Source: Taenia hydatigena (Eukaryota > Platyhelminthes > Cestoda > Cyclophyllidea > Taeniidae). From it: 64,000 bases of DNA. Positions 35,093 to 45,600 of the stretch are shown here, one piece after another. Made by a program: the position numbers and the translations under genes. The notes beneath the pieces were generated by a model. It did not search any database. It saw nothing but the letters and a program-made list of their open reading frames with translations, and was not told the DNA's origin. Location of the stretch: NCBI GenBank assembly GCA_036345935.2, contig JADWOT020000010.1, positions 10,383,412 through 10,447,411 on the forward strand, given 5' to 3'. Positions within the stretch are counted from its first letter, which is position 1. Each line of letters begins with the position of its first letter.

Positions 35093-37694
35093 ATGCAAGT
35101 AGGCTTGGGCTGTCTCGTGGTGTTGTGGCTCTCAGTGAGCCCAATTTCGGCTCGAATCCGTACCAATCAATGGTTGGTTCGTCTTCAAACTGACGGTCAA
35201 GAAGGCCGAGATGCACTCAAAGCTCGAGCTAAGCAAATAGCAGCTGAAATTGGATTCAGGACGTGGCTAGAAGACTATGACACTTACCTTCATCCCAACG
35301 AATTCCTCTTTCTACATCCAAACTCAAAACAGTCAAGCAAATCTATCCGGGACATCCTAGTTGGTCATCCAAGCATTGAAAGTGCTGAAGAGTTGAGGGG
35401 TTATAAACGCACCAAACGTGGCTTTCGATCTATTGAAAGTGAAGAACAAAAGTCCCCAGGAAGAGTGCTTTCACCACTCGGGGCTGAAATCGTCCGTGAA
35501 CTATCCTCAGATCCACTTTTTCGTAAAGAGTGGTATATTCATAACACAGGACAAGCTGAAGGCACACCAGGTCTCGACTTGAATGTTCTCTCCGCTTGGG
35601 CTCAAAACATTACGGGTCGGGGAGTTGTAACAGCGATTATGGATGATGGGATAGACTACCTTCATCCCGATATTGCACCTAACTACGCAGCTGAAGCGAG
35701 TTACGACTTCTCGGGCAACGATGCTTTCCCCTATCCACGATACACCGACGACTGGTTCAACTCGCATGGGACACGATGCGCTGGTGAGGTGGCAGCTGTT
35801 GCTGGCAACGGTGTTTGTGGTGTCGGTGTGGCGCCTAATTCTCGTGTCGCTGGACTACGCATGCTTGACCAGCCCTACATGACCGATCTCATTGAAGCTG
35901 CCGCTATGTCACAGGCCAGAGACATCATTGACATCTACTCTGCCAGTTGGGGACCCACTGATGATGGCAAAACTGTCGATGGACCAAGAAATCAAACTAT
36001 GCAGGTTACTTATTTGCTTTATCAGTAGGATAGCAGAAAGCTCTAGCAAACACGTTGCGTAAACCATGCTAGGAGAAAGTTGGGGCTTATTTATTCCCTT
36101 TCACATCAAAATTCTAATTAACTTTTAAATGGCGTTCACATTTGACGCCACAGTGGACAAATGAGACTTATTACTTTAGGCGATTGTTGACGGCGTGAAT
36201 AAGGGCCGAGGAGGCAAGGGTTCGCTTTTCGTCTGGGCGTCAGGTGATGGAGGTCCTGAAGACGACTGCAATTGCGATGGTTATGCCGCCTCCATGTGGA
36301 CCATTTCGATCAACTCGGCGACAAATGATGGTCAGACTGCCAGCTATGATGAATCCTGTGCGTCGACTCTTGCATCAACCTTCTCGAATGGCAAGTCAAT
36401 GCTGAGGTTAGTAACGTCTCCAGGTTTTGAGGGGCTATAAGGAATTTAGGAGTGACTCTCTAAAATATACACTTTGCTTGAATGAACCAACTGAGGCATT
36501 AGTAAGAGGCCTGAATGGGTTCCGGTATGTTTTGAGTCCGAATTTAGACCATCTCTGTGATTTGATTGGTTGCGGTAGAAGTACTTCAATAAAATTGAAT
36601 CCAATTATCAAAAGAATGAAGATCTTTCGATATCAGCAATGCAGCTAAACTTGCCTTAGCCATCGCGATTAGGTTTCTGGATTGTATGATGCTAAAAAGC
36701 GATGCTAAGCGCCAGGGCCCTTCGTTCCTGAAGTGGATTACAAGATCTGGAACGGAATGTGGACACCTGGAGACATCCTTAGATACATGATTCTAAAAAC
36801 CACTTTTTACCAAGATATCAGTAGTACAAGCTGTAAGGGTAATTATTCTAATCCAGCCTTGACGCGGGAGTGGGAACGGTGGATCTCTATGGGAACTGCA
36901 CTCTCCATCATTCGGGAACTTCAGCTGCGGCTCCAGAAGCAGCTGGAGTTCTTGCACTGGCACTGGAAGCAAACCCCGAGCTAACTTGGCGAGACATGCA
37001 ACATTTGATAGTGCTCACCTCCAAGCGCAATCATCTCTACGATCGAGAAGGCACTCACAACTGGACTATCAATGGTGCTGGTTTGGAGTTCAACCACCTC
37101 TTTGGATATGGCGTTCTCGACGCCGGTGACATGGTTCGAATGGCCAAATTGTGGAAGACTGTGCCAGAACGGTTTCACTGTATTGCAGGCATTTTCAACG
37201 GCCGTAAGGTTGTCACTGTCGGCAGGCCTATCCAGCTGGAGCTCTACACAGAATCCTGTCAGGGGAATCCCGAAAGTCAAGTTAACTTTATTGAACACGT
37301 CCAAGCCTTCATCAGCATTCGAGCCAGTCGAAGAGGAGATTTGGTGATGTTCCTTACTTCCCCTATGAATACCACTTCGATGATTCTCGGAGCTAGACCG
37401 AAGGACTCGGATTCGCGCAGGGGCTTCACTAAGTGGCCTTTTATGACAACACACATGTGGGCTGAGAGTCCGAGGGGTACGTGGAAACTAACGGTGGGCC
37501 TGGACCCACAGAAGCACCGCACCCACAAAGGTGCAGATCCTGCCCTGGGACATGCAGTGCTGACTGAGTGGATCCTGATGATTCATGGAACACAGGAGCC
37601 GCCCTACACAGCTCTACCGGATAGTGCAAGTCAGCTGGTGCCAAAATTAGGGCTCGTGAAGCGGCAACACCTATCAGAAAGATTTTCGTCATGA
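35093..37694 (+). CDS. PCSK2: Neuroendocrine convertase 2-like proprotein convertase (subtilisin/kexin family)
   Basis: The CDS is three exons: 35093-36004, 36180-36406 and 36857-37694, 658 residues (human PC2 is 638). The start Met gives a signal peptide (about residues 1-20, LGCLVVLWLSVSPISA); the frame is open upstream, but the signal peptide fixes this start. The prodomain ends at a dibasic site, RTKR|GFRS (106-109). The S8 catalytic domain has Asp184 (IMDDGIDYLHPD), His225 (SHGTRCAGE) and Ser402 (GTSAAAPEAAG). Position 327 in WASGDGG is Asp in place of the usual oxyanion Asn, the hallmark that separates PC2 from other convertases. A P domain follows, with RRGD and WPFMTTHMW motifs and an HGTQEPPY end. 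It is expected to cleave prohormones and neuropeptide precursors at KR/RR sites in secretory granules. The downstream neighbour encodes a SNAP-25-like SNARE, a functional relation only. No AATAAA was found close to the stop. Confidence 0.93.
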
Positions 37695-38641
37695 ACGTGC
37701 CCTTTTTTCCAATTCCTATTTCATTTTCACTTCATCTTCCACTTGTTGTTGCGTTCTTGTCATGTGATTTTCCCAAGTACTCAGTCATGATTTCAGATTG
37801 ATTAATTTTGATCTATTTTTGAGCAACTGTTGGTCTGTGTGCGTCTAGTCAGAAATTTGCTATACCATTGGTGAATGTCTTCTTTTTTCTAAAAGGGTTC
37901 AAATTCTTTTTAGTTTATGACATATGGAAATGCATAAGCGCATGACTTTCTACTTAATCAAGCACACGTGAGTCGTCGGTAGGCATCCAGAAATTAGTGT
38001 TAAAACTTTTAATTAGGCAGAGATTGAAAGAGCTAGTAAAGTGGGTAAGCTTTCGCGTTTATTTAACAATAGCACTATTTCACGCAGTTCCATTCAGATT
38101 ATGACCCAATTTAGTCATCATATGGATAAATAGTTCGACTTAAATAGAAGTTTCTTCATCAAATAAGGGGAAATCGATCGATGAAGAAACTTAGAAAGTG
38201 ATGAGTTGCTAACTCCTCGAAAAACACTTCTGTTTTGATCTGTTAGCAGCTGTCCAAAAAGCTATTATTTAGTAAAAAAGCAATGCTTACAATGATTTCT
38301 CACGCAAAACTCAAAACCACTCCACACAAACAATAATTTAAAAACAAAGGTGCCAAATGCGGTGAAATATTGTCTGCCTGTGCCACTGTATCTTAAAAAT
38401 GTTAACTATCATGAATCTTTGAAGTTTAATCAGCATAGGCTTGTTTCCATTACCTCTAAGGACGAATGTTTTGATTCGAGGGTTCATTGGTTAATAGGTA
38501 CAAAGACGTACCTTTGTGCTCATTTATAGTAACTAAGCCTGAGGAAATTCCCGTCCAGGTGCGATAACAATGGTAATGCATTACTCTTGTATTTACGCTG
38601 TTCCTATCATCACGTAGAATGATTACGGCCAAAGTCAGCCC
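37695..38641. other. Intergenic region between the PC2-like and SNAP-25-like genes
   Basis: This is AT-rich sequence without open frames of note. It should contain the 3' UTR of the convertase gene and the promoter or trans-splice site of the SNARE gene. I could not place a TATA box or poly(A) signal confidently. Confidence 0.5.
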
Positions 38642-41600
38642 ATGTCAGAACTCGAGCTTCTTAGGATGCAAGCGAATAAGAAAACGGACGAAGTATATCT
38701 CCTTTTAACTCTTCACAAACATTTTAGTCCCTAGAGAGTACACGAAGAATGGTTACGATGGCTGAGGAGGTAACAGCGATATCTGCGACTTAGTTTAAAC
38801 TATGCTTATCAATAGTATTTCTTCGTATTTAGCATAGGTGTGATCCACAAGTACCACTACTGCTCTTTCGTGCTTTGTGCTCACATTATTTCATCTTGCA
38901 AAGTCATGTATATGTTACCATTTGATCTCTCTTCACCCCTTCGATAGTTTGTGATTGTTATGGCCGTTTATCGTTTTCGTTTCTCACTTGTCAGTTGGAA
39001 ATAAGTTTACATCGCTTCCTGAACCAGATTCGGGGGTTCTTTATCTTTGAAATCACTCAAAATTCTTTGCATATGTCATCCTCTATCCCTTGGTTCATTT
39101 ATTTGCAAACTTAATGTGTCTTCTCATATATCATCCTTAAGAGCCACCAAATGGGTGCAGCTACGATGGAACAGCTCTACCACCAAGGAGGTAAGACATC
39201 TTAAAACCGGTACACGTTCTCTTTCCTCACTTAAAAATGATATGACCTGTCACACGCAGTGATTCTACTACGGTTCTCTTTCGTTGAGTAAATAAGTAGT
39301 GGCCCTGCGGATCACATGGCATTTTCTTATGCTCTGATCTCGTGCGCATTTACTGTTACGCCCACGTAAAACCCTGTCAACGTCATTCTTTCTTTATCTG
39401 AAGCAGCGACTGCCCCGTTCTTGAATGAGGAGGTTAGAAAGTGGGGTGTTTATTAACTGAATGGGCAAAATGAAGATATCCGGGTCATCATTTCTAGTTT
39501 GCTTGGCATTTTTTGTGTCATCATTGTGCGTATCGCTTGGGTCCAACGCTTATTTTCCCATTTTCCATAACATCATTTTCTGTGTTCATTTAGGTACTGA
39601 TCGAGTTCCGTTATGCCTCCCTGATAGATTTCAGGCCTTAACTTAAGGCTATGAAAGCATTTTCGTGTTTAGCTATGCCATTTTGGTAGATTAGTTTAGG
39701 TCTATTGCTAATTTTTCATTAATGGATTAAGTGAGCTTTTTTCTTTACTGTCCACATCACTTCTAATTTGATACAACCACTTGTTCCTCCTTTGTCTTGT
39801 TAGCTAATCAATTGAAACGCTTTTTGCGATTAGTAAGAGGGAACTGTTTAAGGAGAAGTTGATTGCACCATTACGCCTACATTTGCCAATTGATAAAAAA
39901 AGATGTCCTTTTATCGTCGCATTCACTCTCAGCTTACTCTTACGCCTTCTTTTTACATTAATTGAAACTATGAGTGTCTTACCTCCTAATGGGAGCTCAT
40001 TTATCCATGAAAGTGTTGACCGCATCGCTTTGGTTTTAGACACTTTCCTAATCATTAAATGGGATAAGAAACAAAAAAAAGAAGTTACTCATGGTTCAAC
40101 TTCTCAATAACTTTTTCCGTCAAATGACATAATAATGTTTGTTTCTGACTTTATATTTTCAATCGCCCACTCCTTTATACGTGACAGAATGTTTGGTATA
40201 AAGTCATTCGTTTGGAGTGTTTAGGTTACTTTGACCGTATTCTTTGCCAAATCTATTAAACCCAAATAACCTCTTACATGAGCCCTATGGCATGCGATTC
40301 AGTGATTTACTCTTGCTACACTTTGATTCCCACGACTTGACTCAGTTGTCTACGATTGCTCCAGCGTTGACCTCTGTATGTGTTCCAATTCTGGTGGCGT
40401 TCCTATAAACCAAGTCAACACGCTTTGACTTTACTGTGATCTGAGCAGCTTAGGCGAGTAAAAAACCCACACTCCACACAGTAATGATACAGTCAAATAG
40501 ATTGGCTTGACTTTGTGCTGACTTAGGACGCCAGATTAGCCGGTTCTGTGTGTGTGTGTGTGTGTGAAAAAAAGTACACAGGTCACGCCCGCATAAATGG
40601 CCTTATTGTCATCGGCATTGTCGTCTTTCTTTTTCACCTAGCAACCTGTTTTTACGCCTCCGAATGTATTCTTTTGTTACCACATAGAACAATTGGATCG
40701 CGTCAATGACCAGATGAACGTCATTCATGAGGACATCAAAAGCACCGAGAAGAATTTGGACAACTTGGAGAAGTGCTGCGGCATTTTCACATTGCCATGG
40801 AAAAGGTGATTGCATTTTTTTTACCAACAACCCACTTGTCAACTCCCGATATTTGAGGTCTTGAAACATGACTAAAGCCGAACTGGCCTTGTGTAAACTA
40901 ATGAAGCACTCATGTTGTAGAGTCAAGCGTCCTGGTAATGACAAGCACTTCAAGGCACGTGAATACACGGCACCGACAACTGAACAGCCCTCTAAGTTGA
41001 ATTTTGGCAAAAAGGCGCCTGTTGGTGGCGATCTCTCTCGTCCCGATGGTCCTTTCATCCAGCGGTGCGTATTTGCCTCCTTTTCTTTATGCATTAGAGC
41101 TGCTTATTTACGCTTTGAATACACCTCGAAGGTCATTTGACACCCTTTGACAAGTCACAAAACCTAAGGCAGGAGGTGATCATAATGACGTGTGCTTGTG
41201 TAAGTCTCTTGATTGGCAAGACACGAGCTTGTCAATTCTCCTTCGTAAGGGTTAACTTTTTGAAGCGAAAACCTTGCGCGCTCTCTGCCCCACTTCTGTT
41301 TACCGACCGTATGCTCCATTTCGTGTGCAGTCATATGATCGGCATCCAATGTCACACAGCTAGCAATCACCGCTTGGAGGAGTGTCGGTGGCTGCGGAAT
41401 GTATAAATGCTGTAGTTTTTTCCCCTTCCTGTCTCAAAGTGTGCTCTAAGGTCACAAAGTGTTCCATTTTTTTCAGACAAATTCACAGCAATGTGTGTTC
41501 CCTTCATTGTATACCTCACACTAGGGTTCAACCGACATTTAATGCTATGAGGGATTGGAAATGGAAAGGGAATAAGGGAAGAGGACTCTGGAGAGTAACT

Positions 41601-42473
41601 TTTCGGTAGAATGCAGTCGACAAATCCCCCTCAGTTTTAACTATTTTGTTACAGTACTTCGTTCAAATTCGGTCAAACACATTGAATTTGCAGTTTGGTG
41701 ACTCTCAAACCTATAAATCGGAGAAGGATCAAGTGATTTCCCCTCTAAGGCTGGGAGTGAATTGTCGCATGTTCCTAAATCCGAAGGAAGTGATTTTTGA
41801 GGTTTGACTACTTCCTGAATAGGCTACTCACCTCCCTACGTATCCATCATCCCACCTTCCTACCTTATTACTCGAAGTTTGAGGCATTTGTCGCGTCTAA
41901 CTGGACTCGAATTTACCAAAGAATTGCCTAGAAATCTGCGATATAGTCCTCCTCGCTTTCAAATTCAGCATCCTGGATGACGACCGGGAGACAGAGATGG
42001 AGCAGAATTTGCAGCACGTCTCGGGCATCGTCGGTGAACTGCGCACTATGGCGGTGGATATGAATCAGGAGATCGCAATCCACAACAAAAAATTGGATGA
42101 CATTGCCGCTAAGGTTAGTGGCTTGAGCTCTTCTACTTAAAAAGATTTCAGTAGACAACACGCTCTGTGTCATTTCGGAAATGCTGTAGGATAGCCTTGG
42201 CATGACACTTTCTTTCCATGACTACTTTGGCTTTTTTTCTCTCTAGACTGACGACAACCAGTTGAGATTAAACGCAGCGCACGGTCAAGCCACTAGAATC
42301 GTTGGGTAAGTAGTTTCCTATGAGTAATTTCCCAACTTTACCTTGATTTTCGGATCATTAAATGCAACTTGTTTTTACCCAGGAAACCCTCTAAGCCCTC
42401 CTCCAGCCCGATCATCCCCCAACCCGGCCTTGGCATGGTGGCAAAACAGATGGCCAACCAGGCTATGAAGTGA
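38642..42473 (+). CDS. SNAP25: SNAP-25-like t-SNARE (Qb/Qc), with unusual features
   Basis: I assemble eight exons: 38642-38692, 38728-38769, 39142-39190, 40688-40805, 40921-41064, 41969-42113, 42247-42305 and 42383-42473, 232 residues, all junctions GT-AG with phases that agree. The first intron is only 35 nt. The N-terminal SNARE helix has SLESTRRM and the zero-layer Gln46 in YHQGEQLDRV. The linker carries a single cysteine pair (Cys77-Cys78, KCCGIF); the second cysteine pair of neuronal SNAP-25 is absent (Phe and Trp near those sites). The second helix runs through ETEMEQNLQHVSG and DMNQEIAIHNKKLDDIAAK, with His173 where the zero-layer Gln is expected. A Pro/Ser-rich tail of about 30 residues extends beyond the usual C-terminus. 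It should pair with syntaxin and synaptobrevin in vesicle fusion. SNAP-23 or a lineage-specific paralogue is possible; SNAP-29 fits less well because of the CC palmitoylation site. Golgin-84 follows at 212 bp. Confidence 0.85.
40548..40566 (+). repeat. (GT)n microsatellite in an intron of the SNAP-25-like gene
   Basis: An uninterrupted GT run of about nine units lies in the 1.5 kb third intron, near its 3' end. Confidence 0.85.
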
Positions 42474-42598
42474 ATTGCGTGGCCGACACCTAAAAGTGCA
42501 CAGATTGCTCTGTTTTTTTGCATAAAACAATCCGTCCTTCTTCACCTGCCTGGTTCTTGATTAACTTTGTGATAACTTTATGCTTGTCTTTCGATAAC

Positions 42599-42604
42599 AA
42601 TAAA
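42599..42604 (+). terminator. Poly(A) signal AATAAA of the SNAP-25-like gene
   Basis: A canonical AATAAA lies 126 bp after the stop codon and about 77 bp before the acceptor of the next gene. Confidence 0.7.
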
Positions 42605-42670
42605 TGTCTTTCTGCACCGCACTAGTTCTTTATGCCTATTTGTGAGGTGAAGAGGCCATTAACTCATGCT

Positions 42671-42685
42671 ACATTTGCAGGCTCA
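42671..42685 (+). promoter_or_regulatory. Splice acceptor just upstream of the golgin-84 ATG (candidate trans-splice site)
   Basis: A pyrimidine-containing 'catttgcag' acceptor ends at 42680, five bases before the ATG at 42686. With the poly(A) signal of the preceding gene about 77 bp upstream, this is the arrangement of downstream genes in trans-spliced polycistrons, which are known in tapeworms. A short cis-spliced 5' UTR exon further upstream would give the same acceptor. Confidence 0.5.
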
Positions 42686-45600
42686 ATGGCTTCGTGGATG
42701 ACCGACTGGGCTGAGAAAGGAGGTAGCCTTTTGAACTCCCTGGATAATCATGTGGCCAGCTTTCTCCAGCCTGCTAATTCGGCGATTGTACCTCCTCCAG
42801 TTATCCCTCGGAGGGAGCAAACACCTCCAAGGCTCGTTGAAAATGTGAAACCTGGTGTCGCTTCACCAGTAACATCGTATGTGCCCTGTTTCGATTCTTA
42901 TTTCTGCCATGGTTTGATGATACCAGCTTTGATGTGTGTATCGCTGTTGGATACACTAGACTTTCATTGGTTGCTGCGCAGTATGCTGGATTTGTTATGA
43001 TCCTAGCTTTGGCATGTCGGTTCGGGTGCAATTTCGCTGTGAATACAAAGAAGAGCTGAGAGACATGCTAATATTTTCTCCTAGTCACTCCTTATGATTC
43101 CGTTTTTTGCTCACTTTACTGGCGGCCACTACGCAGGACTCGGTTGGTCCAATTGCGAAAAGTCGAGTTCTGTTATTCATCCTGCCCTGAGCAGGAAAGC
43201 GAAGAGGCAGTAGAGTATTTGCCTATTTAATTATCAAACGCTAATGTTGCTAGTATGGCAAGTAAATCGTGCGAAACTGAGACCCTTAGAATTTTTATTT
43301 CAATCACAATTTCAGAGTGGGGCAAATCTGATACCGTGCGATTATTTTCACTATGTTCGATAGTGAAGGAACTGCATCCACTCATTGCGCCGTCGATACC
43401 ACAGACGTCCAACTGTTTGAGTTCCTCAACAATCCCGCCCCAATGGAACAGGCTATCACTACGCTAAAGGCGCCACCTCCCGCTGCACCGCCACAACAGC
43501 CACTGCAACCGCAATCGCAGGAGTCGGTACCGAATATTTCTACAGATTTGGCAACGGAGAACCGTTTGTTGCATCAGGAGGTCGCCTCATTGAACCAGGA
43601 GATTGCAGAACTGGTGAAACGCAATAAACGTGCTGAAAGCGAGACGCAACAGCGAAATAAGGAGGTCAGCTTCACTTCTTTAGTTGCTGCAACATATTTG
43701 TGTTATCATTAGAGGGGTTTAGAGGTAAGTGAATCACCAACAGTATTTCGGTACTTGTTCGATATTCATGTTCCTTTTCTTGGTGTGAATGTTGCGTATT
43801 GTAAAAAAATCTTCATCTAAATGACGTCCCCGTTTTTGATTGGTTCGATTGGGATTGACCAATCAAATCTAAGAAGGGCCTGGCAATAGGTGGACTGCAT
43901 CCTTTTGAGATTAGTTTAAGTTAAATGGGCAAGTCATAAAATTTCATTTGTTCATTCTGTAAAGGAAAATCAAATCCGTATGAAATGCGCCAAAAAAATT
44001 GTGGGATTTTTCACTTGCACTTTTCACTGACTCCCAAAGAGGCCTCCATATTAAATAGACATTCAGAGTTTTTCCCTTTCGGTTATCCGCATTCTAAACT
44101 TTCTGAAGGCGACAGATCTTGCATACATTTCATATGCGCTTTACAGATCTCGGAGAAGGCATTCTTTAAGCCAGGAATCCAACTTATATTTGGCTTGATT
44201 TGGGTTGGCAAATGGCGAAGCTGCATTGGTTGGATTGGTGGATTTTTCCTCCAATTAAATTAAGGAAAACTCCATTATTCTCATAAGGCTTGTTATTCGG
44301 AGCGTGGTTTAGATTGTTTCGCTTCGCGATTAATAGTGCTTTATGAAACTGTGCATTAATGAAGTATTGCGATGCGTCGCAAACAAGTAGGATGAGGTTG
44401 GCTCTAAGGGAGGAAAATTGTATTTGATTTATTTGATCCGAATTGGTGAGTTTTAGGCTGCACTACTTTGGTTCTTGAGTCTTTTTTATGAAGGAATTCA
44501 ATGGGTACTTCGATAAATTGTATAATTGTGTTTGCGTGAAGAAGATGACCGAATTTTAAGGGGTGTGGATATTTATGTCCTCCTCCATCTGAGTTTACCT
44601 GGTGCCCTCAAAGCAACTTCGGCTTGGAAAACTCATTAGGATGTCTAAACCATCTCATGCTGGTCTGCTTTACTGCTTCGTGGGTAGAATATAGGCATTC
44701 TTTCGTTGCTGTAATGTTAGCCTCGTATCTAGCGTAAAACGGGGCATTCACGTTTTGCCACATGAAGTATTTCAGTCTAAGATGCCTCGATCTCTTTGGT
44801 TAACCAGCCTCTTGACCCAAGGTGGTTCTCGACCTGTTTTTTGACCTAAAACGGAAATCGCCGATCTTCCCATGTGTCTGTGGTCAACGCTTTCATGAAC
44901 TGAATTCCCTCCTATGCGATGCAATGCCAGAACAGGCTATTCGTCAATCTGACACAGTCCACACGACTGTTAACGGCATCTTTACGACCCAGAATCAAAG
45001 CTGCCACACCGAGGAACTTCGAGAAGTTGCATTGTTGGATCAAATGTTTCAGTGTTGTTGGAAGCCATGAGTCAAGCTATGCGCCTCCGTCCACTTCTTT
45101 GATTGCCACATACTGTCCCATTATTGACGGCTGTCAACCCGACTAGCAGTGTCTGAACTTACCTGAGATCCATTTCTTCGGGTATTAGTGCGCAGTATGA
45201 TTCTATCACTGTCTGACTTAAACCTCCTTAAAGCACTCGAAGGTGGCGTTGAAACATTTCCTCTTGCTTATCATTTCATTGCTAGGAAATTCTTGCTTTG
45301 GATTAAATTTGCACTGGTCTTCTAGATGGACAATCTTCGAAGACAAGTGCAGTCATTGAAAACTCGTTTGGACGAGACGAAGACGGCCCTTCGGCGGTCC
45401 GACTCAGCACCAATCAATGGCACCGGAAATGCTAAGGACGTCGATGTCCAAGTGGAACAGCTCAACAAAACTCTAACAGTGACACGAAAGGCCCTGGTGA
45501 GCTTCACATTGATGTAACTATGACGATGGGTTTTTTGTGACACGTCTAAAGACGTGTTTGTGCTGAGTTAAATAGGTCAGCCGAATCGACTGCAACTAAG

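Noticed and set aside
36427..36648. 73-codon frame inside the second intron of the PC2-like gene
   Set aside because: The protein alignment runs directly from exon 36180-36406 to exon 36857-37694, so this is intron sequence.
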